Source: Catalinimonas alkaloidigena
GTDB taxonomy: Bacteria; Bacteroidota; Bacteroidia; Cytophagales; Cyclobacteriaceae
Assembly: GCF_029504655.1 (NCBI RefSeq)
Contig: NZ_JAQFIL010000001.1
Location: 4,283,001 to 4,347,000, forward strand
Length of the DNA: 64,000 nucleotides
Reading direction: 5' to 3'
Below, piece after piece: positions 51,177 to 58,691 of this stretch (position 1 is its first letter; each line of letters starts with the position of its first letter). The position numbers and the translations under genes are program-made. Under the pieces are notes generated by a model that saw only the letters and a program-made list of their open reading frames with translations, made no database searches and was not told the DNA's origin.

Positions 51177-52209
51177 AATGCGTCCAGCCCTGTGCCTGAA
51201 TTGGCACCGCCTGCTGTGCTCTCGTGATCAGATTTACACCTTTCTTACGATCATGCACATAGCCAATAAAATGAATATCACGGTGGTTTTTGATCTTTTC
51301 AAAGTCTTCCTGTGCGATGGTAAAGAGTAATTCATAATCTTCACCTCCATTGAGCGCACAGGTATTGGGATCAATCTTAAACTCAGCTGCAGTACTGTAG
51401 GTAAGCTCATCAATGGGAAGGTTTTCTTCATATATATTCATACCTGCTTCGGATTGCTCACAAAGGTGGAAGATTTCTGAAGCCAAACCGTCAGATATAT
51501 CAATCATGGAAGTGGGCGTAATTTGCAGGTCACCCAGTTCATGGATAATATCCATGCGGGCTTCAGGACGAAGCAGACGTTTTACGATATAGTCATATGA
51601 TTGAATCTGAGGCTGCATCTGAGGGTTTTCCTGAAAGGTAATTTTTTCACGCTCTAACACCTGTAAACCCATATAGGCTGCCCCCAAATCACCACTTACG
51701 CAAACGATATCGTTGTGGCGGGCACCATTCCTGCGTGCCAGTTTTTCTTTTTCTACTTCACCTATTGCAGTAACCGATATTACCAGGCCAGCCTGAGAAG
51801 CGGTAGTATCTCCGCCTACCAGATCTACGTTAAAATTTTCACAGGCAAAACGGATACCCTGGTACAGTGCATCCACTGCTTCTACAGAAAAACGATTACT
51901 CAAGCCCACACTTACCGTAATTTGTTTAGGAATACCGTTCATGGCCGCGATATCTGAAACATTGACAGCCACAGCCTTATAGCCAAGATGAGCCAAGGGC
52001 ATATAAGAAAGATCAAAATGGATGCCTTCGGTAAGCATATCAGTACTGATCAGCATGTACTTATCGCCGGCATCTATTACCGCAGCGTCATCACCTATGC
52101 CTACTTTAGTCGTATCATGGGTCGTTTTAAACTGTTTCTGAATGTGCTTGATCAGACCAAACTCTCCTAAATTTGCGATTTCTGTTCTTTTGGGCTGTTC
52201 TTCTGCCAT
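51154..52209 (-). CDS. thiL: Thiamine-monophosphate kinase
   Basis: This 351-residue protein has KVGIGDDAAVIDAGDKYMLI with the ATP/Mg-binding aspartates near residue 40, STDMLTEGIHFDLSYMP, NVSDIAAMNGIPKQITVSVG and the family motif DLVGGDTTASQAGLVISVTA. SMIDISDGLASEIFHLCEQS lies in the C-terminal half, and NGGEDYELLFTI near the end. It phosphorylates thiamine monophosphate to the diphosphate with ATP. It is slightly longer than E. coli ThiL (325), as usual in Bacteroidota. The 3' end overlaps the convergent membrane-protein gene by 23 bases. Confidence 0.95.
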   Translation of the reverse strand: MAEEQPKRTEIANLGEFGLIKHIQKQFKTTHDTTKVGIGDDAAVIDAGDKYMLISTDMLTEGIHFDLSYMPLAHLGYKAVAVNVSDIAAMNGIPKQITVSVGLSNRFSVEAVDALYQGIRFACENFNVDLVGGDTTASQAGLVISVTAIGEVEKEKLARRNGARHNDIVCVSGDLGAAYMGLQVLEREKITFQENPQMQPQIQSYDYIVKRLLRPEARMDIIHELGDLQITPTSMIDISDGLASEIFHLCEQSEAGMNIYEENLPIDELTYSTAAEFKIDPNTCALNGGEDYELLFTIAQEDFEKIKNHRDIHFIGYVHDRKKGVNLITRAQQAVPIQAQGWTHFNKENAS

Positions 52210-52295
52210 GTGATTTTAGGTATTAGGGTTGTGAAAAGTTAGAAGCGGGTAATGGGCGTCTTTACTTCCCATTTTGGCTTCTGACTTCCCTCTAT

Positions 52296-52703
52296 TCATT
52301 CAATTCTTTTCTCCTGACATAACTCTATCAGTACGCCATTCGTTGACTTTGGATGCAAAAAACAAATCAGTTTATTGTCTGCTCCTGCCTTGGGGGTTTC
52401 ATTGACAAAGGCAAATCCATTATTTTTCAACCTGATAATTTCCATCTCAATATCATCTACCTCAAATGCCAGGTGATGGATGCCTTCCCCCCGCTTATTG
52501 ATAAACTTATCAATGGATGAGTCAACAGCCAGAGACTGTAAAAGTTCCAACTTGGCATTGCTTAAGCGAAAGAAGGTGGTTTTAACATTTTCTCGCTCCA
52601 CATCTTCGGACTTATACGCGCCCTCTCCCAGTAGGCGGGCAAAGAGTGAAGCCGCTTCCTGATCATCTTTTACAGCGATTCCAATATGTTCTAGACGCAT
52701 CAT
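52296..52703 (-). CDS. mce: Methylmalonyl-CoA epimerase
   Basis: The start is one of two adjacent ATGs (52703 or 52700). The 135-residue vicinal-oxygen-chelate protein begins MRLEHIGIAVKDDQEAASLF, with metal ligands in LEHIG, ELLQS, GIHHLAFEVDD and VLIELCQEK. It interconverts the two methylmalonyl-CoA forms during propionyl-CoA breakdown. It lies 86 bases upstream of thiL on the same strand and may share a transcript. The mutase genes are not in the window. Confidence 0.93.
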   Translation of the reverse strand: MMRLEHIGIAVKDDQEAASLFARLLGEGAYKSEDVERENVKTTFFRLSNAKLELLQSLAVDSSIDKFINKRGEGIHHLAFEVDDIEMEIIRLKNNGFAFVNETPKAGADNKLICFLHPKSTNGVLIELCQEKRIE

Positions 52704-52934
52704 ACTTTGAAACTTTTTCTTGAAGAGCACAGTTCAAATTTATATATTACCTGGATAGTTTATAAATTAGCGGCTCATTAAAAACAGCATACGGTTATAT
52801 TTTTTTGAGCAATACATCTAATTTGGATAGCTCATGGTCCTTTTGTTACTTAGAGATATCGGATGATACTTTACATTAGTAAGTTAGCATGTAAAGTTCG
52901 TGTTAAATATTGGCTTAATAAAATTTACTTTACA

Positions 52935-53261
52935 ATGATAAAAGTCACAGACAAAGCAAAGGCAAAAATTTATGCTTTGAGAACTGAAGAAGGCTACACT
53001 GAAGATCATAACATCAGGGTAGCAGTGAAAGGCGGTGGTTGCTCAGGTCTTATGTATGACCTGGTCTTTGACAGCAAAGTTGAGGATAATGATCAGGTGT
53101 TTGAAGACCAGGGGGTCAAGATATTGGTAGACAAGAAAAGCCTGCTCTATTTATTAGGAACTACGCTTGACTTTACCGATGGCCTGAATGGCAAAGGATT
53201 TCATTTTGTAAACCCTAATGCCTCCCGGACCTGTGGATGTGGCGAAAGCTTTGCTGTTTAG
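52935..53261 (+). CDS. Iron-sulfur cluster assembly protein, HesB/IscA family
   Basis: The start is ATG 52935 (MIKVTDKAKAKIYALRTEEG), dropping 24 AT-rich upstream codons. The 108-residue protein has the three expected cysteines, one in KGGGCSGLMYDLVFD and two in ASRTCGCGESFAV, which bind iron or a cluster. It delivers clusters to apo-proteins. A strong terminator follows, and the gene stands alone between the mce and Hpt genes. Confidence 0.94.
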   Translation: MIKVTDKAKAKIYALRTEEGYTEDHNIRVAVKGGGCSGLMYDLVFDSKVEDNDQVFEDQGVKILVDKKSLLYLLGTTLDFTDGLNGKGFHFVNPNASRTCGCGESFAV

Positions 53262-53290
53262 AGCCTATAGTAACTTCTTTTAAAGTTTTC

Positions 53291-53323
53291 AAAGCCAAAA
53301 TCATTACTGATTTTGGCTTTTTG
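53291..53323 (+). terminator. Rho-independent terminator after the IscA-type gene
   Basis: A perfect 13-base stem AAAGCCAAAATCA/TGATTTTGGCTTT with a 4-base loop and T run starts 29 bases after the stop. Confidence 0.93.
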
Positions 53324-53415
53324 TTTTTAAAACACATGCACTACCACTCCTCTCAGATATTGGTATCATATTATAAATAACACACAAATTTTCTTCCCTT
53401 ATCCCCTGTAAAACC

Positions 53416-53820
53416 ATGTCACAAGAAACACCTCAAAAACTCATTCATGAAACCGAGCAGGTTGATCTTACTTTTCTTCATTCACTTTCCGATGGAGATC
53501 TTGAATTTATACATGAAATGGTGAGTGCATTTATGAGTGAAATACCAGAAACAATTGCCCTTTTTGAACAGCACCTGCAAAACAAAGAATGGTACGCTAT
53601 TGGCACTTTGGCACACAAAATCAAACCATCCATACAGACTATGGGGCTGAATAGTACTTATGAATTAATGAAGATTGTAGAAGTTAGTGGTAAAAAACAG
53701 GAAAGGATAGAGATGCTTCCCACCTATGTAGGCCAGATCACACAAACCCTCCAACAGGCTATCCCTCTTTTGCAATATGAGCTAGACCATAAGTTTCCTG
53801 GTTTGAACTCTGAGCTTTGA
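53416..53820 (+). CDS. Histidine phosphotransfer (Hpt) domain protein
   Basis: This 134-residue helical protein has the Hpt signature IGTLAHKIKPSIQTMGL, with the phosphorylatable histidine at about 67, and an upstream helix DLEFIHEMVSAFMSEIPETI. It relays phosphate between a hybrid kinase and a regulator. No kinase or regulator is adjacent. The stop lies 2 bases from the stop of the convergent glycoside hydrolase gene, so neither has its own spacer. Confidence 0.9.
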   Translation: MSQETPQKLIHETEQVDLTFLHSLSDGDLEFIHEMVSAFMSEIPETIALFEQHLQNKEWYAIGTLAHKIKPSIQTMGLNSTYELMKIVEVSGKKQERIEMLPTYVGQITQTLQQAIPLLQYELDHKFPGLNSEL

Positions 53821-53822
53821 TG

Positions 53823-55124
53823 CTATGTACCTGATCGTTGTTTGTATGTAGCTTCTTTTTCCATATTGATCATATCTACTACCAAACCAGCCCATGTAAA
53901 GTCATGGGCACCATTTCCTTCACCATTGAAGGGATGATAATATTCCCTGAAGCCACTCTTACCTACCAGTTTTTTTATACTTTTTACCAGATGCTGGGCT
54001 TCTTTAGTATAGCCTTTCTCCAGGAAAAACTGATGCATAAACCAGTTTAACAGAATCCAGGTGGGCCCCCTCCAAATGTAGGTTGACTGATCTGGATTAA
54101 ATGACGGATGATTTTTTGCCACAGAAGGAATAGGGAAAGGAGCCCCAAACTCATTCTGATGGAAGAAATGTTTATCAATTACTCTCTTGCATATTTCGTC
54201 CGGCATTTCCTTGATGACCAAAGGAAAAAAGATAGTAGGCGTCAAAACATTGACTTTACGATTATGCTTGCCATACACATCCAGAAAAGCAGCAGACCTT
54301 TTATCATATAGTATATCCAGCATGCTTTGGATAACTTGCGCTGCCAGCTTGGTAAACTGTTTTGCATCCCTATCCTCCAACTCTTCACAGATCTTTGCCA
54401 TGGCTTGCAGGTTCTGCGCGTAAATCGTATTGAAACCTGCGTCTTTTACAAGAAAATAATCCTTCTCTCCAATCTTCCTGAAATTGTAATTATGCCAGAA
54501 ATTACGAATATCTACCGCTACTACTCTACAGAATAAACGCCAGTCAGCCTGCTTTTCTGGAAAACCGACGACCACATCAAAAGTAGGCTTCCAGTCCATT
54601 CCCGACTCAAAATTGGAAATGATGGAAATAAGCCCATCTCCATGAAAGTCTCTGTTACGGGCAATCCAATGATAGTACTTTTTTAACTTAGGCAGCATCT
54701 GCTGTAAAAACTCTCTATCACCGCAGGATTTATAGATGCGTAAAGCGGCTTGTGCTGCCAGAGGAGGCTGAATAAGCGCACTCATATGTGAGCGAAACAA
54801 CTTTCGTTTCAGACTGGGCTTTGACTGAAAAATATCTGTAATTCTTTTAGGAAGCACATTATTCCAGTAAATCATATGCCCTACAAACCCATCCTCTTCC
54901 TGAAGTGCAAACAGACTCTGCAGGTGACGTTTTGCCATGTCATGCTCTTCCAATGCGCTGAGGATAAAGATATGCAGGCAGGTATCCCAGAAAAACTGAT
55001 AGGGATATCTGCCTGGTGATGGTTGGGTAAAATGAAATTCCGAGCCTGCTGATTTGGAGTAGCCAGAGATCATGTTATCGTGCATGAGCTTTCTTACCCG
55101 CTCACGGATTTCTTCTTCACCCAT
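53823..55124 (-). CDS. Glycoside hydrolase of the GH63/trehalase-like (alpha/alpha)6 type
   Basis: This 433-residue protein has no signal peptide, so it is probably cytoplasmic. Family marks are YPYQFFWDTCLHIFILSALE (motif with a likely catalytic Asp), SNFESGMDWKPTFD, YIWRGPTWILLNWFMHQFFL and the C-terminal EYYHPFNGEGNGAHDFTWAG, which holds the likely second catalytic acid and the Trp pocket. Related proteins act on trehalose, mannosylglycerate or glucosylglycerate; the substrate cannot be told from the sequence. It is the last gene of an operon with the SPW/VKOR-like protein (gap 3 bases), an SDR and a copper-binding protein. A link to osmolyte turnover under stress is inferred. Confidence 0.82.
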   Translation of the reverse strand: MGEEEIRERVRKLMHDNMISGYSKSAGSEFHFTQPSPGRYPYQFFWDTCLHIFILSALEEHDMAKRHLQSLFALQEEDGFVGHMIYWNNVLPKRITDIFQSKPSLKRKLFRSHMSALIQPPLAAQAALRIYKSCGDREFLQQMLPKLKKYYHWIARNRDFHGDGLISIISNFESGMDWKPTFDVVVGFPEKQADWRLFCRVVAVDIRNFWHNYNFRKIGEKDYFLVKDAGFNTIYAQNLQAMAKICEELEDRDAKQFTKLAAQVIQSMLDILYDKRSAAFLDVYGKHNRKVNVLTPTIFFPLVIKEMPDEICKRVIDKHFFHQNEFGAPFPIPSVAKNHPSFNPDQSTYIWRGPTWILLNWFMHQFFLEKGYTKEAQHLVKSIKKLVGKSGFREYYHPFNGEGNGAHDFTWAGLVVDMINMEKEATYKQRSGT

Positions 55125-55127
55125 ATT

Positions 55128-56720
55128 TTACTTTACGTATTTATTCCATAGCCCATAGCTTTCCTTGACAGGGCCACGCGGTATGGCTAAGGCAGCAACA
55201 GCCAGTCCGGCGATAGTACCGCTAATATTAAGCGCGAGTACACTGTCTTGCAAAAACCAGGGTACTAAGGCCACCGTTAGTCCCAGTAAGACGTTGAGAT
55301 AACGTCCTATTCTTACTACTTCACCCATACAGATGACAGACACTACTACAATTAGCGCGCCTCCCAGGTGGTTAATATCAGCAGCTCTGGCTTCTATACC
55401 TACACCAAAAGCAGCAGGAGCAAACATAAGCCAAATACCTAATACAGTAGACACAATCAGTGTCCAGGGGAAGCTCATGCCCCATATAGAGGCTTTGAAA
55501 ACTTTCCAGGGGCTTTGAGGAAGTTCCATGATTTTGGGACTGCGCTCATCCATATTGTGTTCCATAGGCTTACCACCTTTCCAGAACACTTTCCAGAAGG
55601 AATCGCCTCTTCTTTTGGCCTGTACCATATGCTGCCCCATAGCCACTACTTCATCTATCTCGAGAGGGATCATCGGCAGCATAATAGCGGCGGCTAGCAG
55701 GCAAAATGTACACCAGTGCCCAACGATTACCGGCTGAGAAATCACCAAAAAGATATGTACCAAGCCTAAAGGAATAACAAGTATGCCAAAAAAAGTCACC
55801 ATCCAGGGCATGGTTCTCCAACGGCTTGGAGCCCCCATCCAGCCCATCAGAAACTCAAAAGTATAAGCCAGGGCACCCATCGCTCCATCTGAGATGGGAA
55901 AGGAATGAGACATACTAGAATTAAGTACCAGACGACTGCCCTCGCCAAAGAAGGGGTCCCATATCTGATCTATATAGCCCAGCTGAAATGCTCCCAAATA
56001 CCGAGAAACCATCCAGCCAATAAACCCGGTTACGATCATGATCCAGCGCTGCGGCCAGCTAGATGGGTTATAACTCCAACCCTGAGGCACCTGAGATCCC
56101 ATTTTCATATAAGTGATCATATTGGGCATACCAGGGATCAGAATTGTAAGCGCAATCACCAGGACACCTACCAAAGTATCATTGATATAGGCAGCAGCAT
56201 TGGGTGCCCAGAAGATAAGTGGTGCAATACTTAACCATACGCCCACAAAGCAGCATATCCACATGCTGACCGGACGATTGGGTGTCAGAGAACGCCAGCC
56301 AAAAAAGATAAGCAGTAATCCACTGATGATATCGCTCCATTTCATGAAGTTTACTCTTTGCGATAGCGTAAGCCACACTTCTCGCCCCCCACTAGGCTCA
56401 GCCGTGGACTGGGCATAACTGAATGTTAGGGGAGACAATACCATCCAAAAACCTAATATAACCAGCATCCAATACACCCAAAGCGTCTGCACATGATGCA
56501 TATGCAACATTTGCATGCGCTGGTCCTGGCTCATCATCTGATGCTCATCACTTTTATGCTGCTGTCCTTCTTTTTTTTGGTCCTGTTTCTTTTGATGGTG
56601 CTGGCGGATTTGTTTTTCTGCCATAGGGCGGGTCACGCCTCGCAAGGCCATTCCTCCTTGCTTATGCTTTTTCTTATTACTCTTCTTTTCTTTATCCTTA
56701 TCTTTATTTTTGTCTTTCAT
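55128..56720 (-). CDS. SPW-repeat membrane protein with VKOR-like CxxC domain
   Basis: I use ATG 56720. The N-terminal 75 residues are charged and rich in Lys, His, Gln and Met (for example MQMLHMHHVQ). Eleven or more hydrophobic segments follow. Several fit the SPW repeat (Pfam PF03779): WMLVILGFWMVLSPLTFSY, WICCFVGVWLSIAPLIFW, STVLGIWLMFAPAAFGV. Between them a helix carries GHWCTFCLLAAAIMLPMIP (CxxC near residues 337-340) followed by LEIDEVVAMGQ, as in proteins annotated as vitamin-K-epoxide-reductase family. The extra loop cysteines of classic VKOR are not visible. It may move electrons or thiols in the membrane. It lies 31 bases after the SDR stop. Confidence 0.83.
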   Translation of the reverse strand: MKDKNKDKDKEKKSNKKKHKQGGMALRGVTRPMAEKQIRQHHQKKQDQKKEGQQHKSDEHQMMSQDQRMQMLHMHHVQTLWVYWMLVILGFWMVLSPLTFSYAQSTAEPSGGREVWLTLSQRVNFMKWSDIISGLLLIFFGWRSLTPNRPVSMWICCFVGVWLSIAPLIFWAPNAAAYINDTLVGVLVIALTILIPGMPNMITYMKMGSQVPQGWSYNPSSWPQRWIMIVTGFIGWMVSRYLGAFQLGYIDQIWDPFFGEGSRLVLNSSMSHSFPISDGAMGALAYTFEFLMGWMGAPSRWRTMPWMVTFFGILVIPLGLVHIFLVISQPVIVGHWCTFCLLAAAIMLPMIPLEIDEVVAMGQHMVQAKRRGDSFWKVFWKGGKPMEHNMDERSPKIMELPQSPWKVFKASIWGMSFPWTLIVSTVLGIWLMFAPAAFGVGIEARAADINHLGGALIVVVSVICMGEVVRIGRYLNVLLGLTVALVPWFLQDSVLALNISGTIAGLAVAALAIPRGPVKESYGLWNKYVK

Positions 56721-56751
56721 AATGGGCAAAGATTAAAAAATTAGAAGGTAG

Positions 56752-57867
56752 CTATTTTTGTTGTGTCTGCTCTTTCTGCAGGCGTTCAGGAGGTTCAATT
56801 TTATTCATCCTGTACCATTTCAACGGATCTGCTTTCAGTTCCTGGATCATGTAAGGCAACGTATCTATCAGCCTATGTTTAGGCTCCCAGTTAAGAAGTT
56901 CTTTTGCCCGGCTAATGTCCAGTTCATAATGGTCATCAGCACGACTGATCATCCAGGGTTTGATGAAAGGATCGCCGACCAGATCCATTCCCCAGGCTCC
57001 TGCTTTGGCCAGTGGCTTGGGCATTTCAAAAGTTTCCCAGTCTTCACCATGAACCAGCCTGCCTATGGTTTTTTGCAGCTCCTCATAGGTAGGGGTCTCG
57101 GCCTCACCGATGTTGATCGCAATTTCTTCAGCTAAGGTCTTCCTGTTTTCTACAGTCTTTTCCAGGGCATCCAGTAGGTCTTCCATATGCAAAAACACAT
57201 TACCGTGCGAAGTGTCGCCCGAGTAAAAATGGCTGGTGAGCTGCTTTTCGTAGATACGTTGTATTTGATGGGAAACAGGAATAGAATGGCCTATATCATC
57301 ATACACACCTGCCAGCCGTAATAGCACCGCGTGCATATTGCCTCGCTTTTCCCGTATGATTTCTTCGGTATTCATTTTTGACTCAGGATAATTCCAGTTG
57401 GGTTCTAACGGACAATCTTCGTTGATCCTGATTCCGGGAGTGGTGGGCTTATAGATCAGATTGGTACTGGAAAACACAAACTGTTCTACTTCAAAGTCCT
57501 GCAGTACTTTCACAAAATTTTCCGTTCCCTGAATAGTAACTTTCTCATACAAGGGACTGGGCTCACCGGAAAAATCATAATAGGCAGCCAGATGAATGAC
57601 TGACGCTATCTTTGAACCATAGGCATAACGTACACGCTCCATGGCAGCACGGATACTTTCTTCTGAGGTAAGATCAAAACATATCCATTCGGCTTCTTTA
57701 GGAGGGTAAGGATTTCCCATTTTATCCAACCCTACCACCTGATAGTCTTTTAGCAACCTCTTAATGATGTTGGTTCCTATCATTCCACTACTGCCAGTGA
57801 CCAAAACCACATCCCTATGATCATCTTGATCACCGCCACTTGCGGCTAGCTCATTGGTCGTTTCCAT
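56752..57867 (-). CDS. NAD(P)-dependent epimerase/dehydratase (extended SDR)
   Basis: I use ATG 57867 (METTNELAASGGDQ); an earlier ATG at 57924 falls inside a hairpin and gives unsupported text. The 371-residue enzyme has the Rossmann loop VLVTGSSGMIGTNIIKRLL, DLTSEESIRAAMER for the second cofactor motif, and ASVIHLAAYYDFSG. The catalytic serine region is FVFSSTNLIYKP and the YxxxK pair is in NYPESKMNTEE. The C-terminal part (EPPERL) has no extra domain. It could act on a nucleotide sugar or another hydroxy compound; the substrate is unknown. It follows the copper-protein gene in the same operon. Confidence 0.9.
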   Translation of the reverse strand: METTNELAASGGDQDDHRDVVLVTGSSGMIGTNIIKRLLKDYQVVGLDKMGNPYPPKEAEWICFDLTSEESIRAAMERVRYAYGSKIASVIHLAAYYDFSGEPSPLYEKVTIQGTENFVKVLQDFEVEQFVFSSTNLIYKPTTPGIRINEDCPLEPNWNYPESKMNTEEIIREKRGNMHAVLLRLAGVYDDIGHSIPVSHQIQRIYEKQLTSHFYSGDTSHGNVFLHMEDLLDALEKTVENRKTLAEEIAINIGEAETPTYEELQKTIGRLVHGEDWETFEMPKPLAKAGAWGMDLVGDPFIKPWMISRADDHYELDISRAKELLNWEPKHRLIDTLPYMIQELKADPLKWYRMNKIEPPERLQKEQTQQK

Positions 57868-57917
57868 AGGATTTGTTAAAAAATGATGTGAAAAAATTGT
57901 GCAAGATAAATTATTAA

Positions 57918-57940
57918 GAAGCATGGACGCTCCATGCTTC
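57918..57940 (-). promoter_or_regulatory. Perfect 10-base hairpin between copper-protein and SDR genes
   Basis: GAAGCATGGA and TCCATGCTTC flank a 3-base loop, 9 bases after the copper-protein stop. On the minus strand it is followed by TTAATAATTTATC, only weakly T-rich. It could be a partial terminator that lowers downstream expression, an mRNA-processing site or a protein-binding palindrome. Confidence 0.55.
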
Positions 57941-57948
57941 CTAATGAT

Positions 57949-58281
57949 TTATGCAGCAACACTCAAATAGCTTTCACAGGCTTCTTCGCAGGCACGGCAG
58001 GCTTTAGCGCATGCCTGACAGTGATCCATCTCATGCTTGGCGCACTCATCACCACATGCTTTACAAAGGGTACGACATAACTCCACTGCTTCCTTAGCAT
58101 GCTTACTCTGCCTGGACACAAAATTTATGGCTTGTAAGCATGAATCTGCACAGTCATGATCGGTACGGATGCAATCTACCATTTTAGCAATGTCATCTTC
58201 ATTAAGACACTGGTCAGCACAATACTGGCAAGCAGAAGCACAATCCGCTAACTTTTGAATAAATTCCTTATGTTCACTCAT
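57949..58281 (-). CDS. Four-helix bundle copper-binding protein (Csp/DUF326 type)
   Basis: This 110-residue protein is rich in cysteine at helical spacing: CASACQYCADQC, VDCIRTDHDCADSC, VELCRTLCKACGDECAKHE and CQACAKACRACEEACES. The pattern agrees with copper-storage proteins in which inward-facing Cys of a four-helix bundle hold many Cu(I) ions. It has no signal peptide, so it is the cytosolic type. It is the first gene of an operon with SDR, SPW/VKOR-like and glycoside-hydrolase genes. Its promoter lies in 58282-58691. A copper or oxidative stress role for the whole operon is inferred. Confidence 0.92.
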   Translation of the reverse strand: MSEHKEFIQKLADCASACQYCADQCLNEDDIAKMVDCIRTDHDCADSCLQAINFVSRQSKHAKEAVELCRTLCKACGDECAKHEMDHCQACAKACRACEEACESYLSVAA

Positions 58282-58691
58282 AATAAAAAGTTTTAAGATT
58301 AGAAGATTAAAAAATACTTAGCTAAGTTATGGGTTTAGCCTTCGTCCTAGTTTATAGATATATAAGTTAATGGTCTATATACATAGTGTAAATTATAAAG
58401 TATGACATATTGTTTTAAATACTGAAGCATAGCATGTTGCAAATTCCAATTAAGGCATATACTACCACACCCTATGACATCTTTTTATCAAAATCAAATA
58501 GGAACATTTTATCATTGTACTTCCTCTATCTTCCCTCATTGAGCGATAGTAGATCAACTGTCCTTACGGCTTAATATACAGGATAACATTTTGGTTAATT
58601 TTCTTATCACGCATCTACCTTACTTATGGAACTAGTAAAAAAAACATTAATTTAGATAGTACCGCTATATTGAAACCGCAAACAACATTAC
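58282..58691. other. Divergent intergenic region
   Basis: This is 410 AT-rich bases between the copper-protein gene (minus) and the VCBS lipoprotein gene (plus). It should contain both promoters; I could not locate either box with confidence, and no small gene is seen. Confidence 0.5.

Noticed and set aside
52210..52295. Possible TPP riboswitch before thiL
   Set aside because: The spacer is only 86 bases and shows none of the conserved thi-box sequence.
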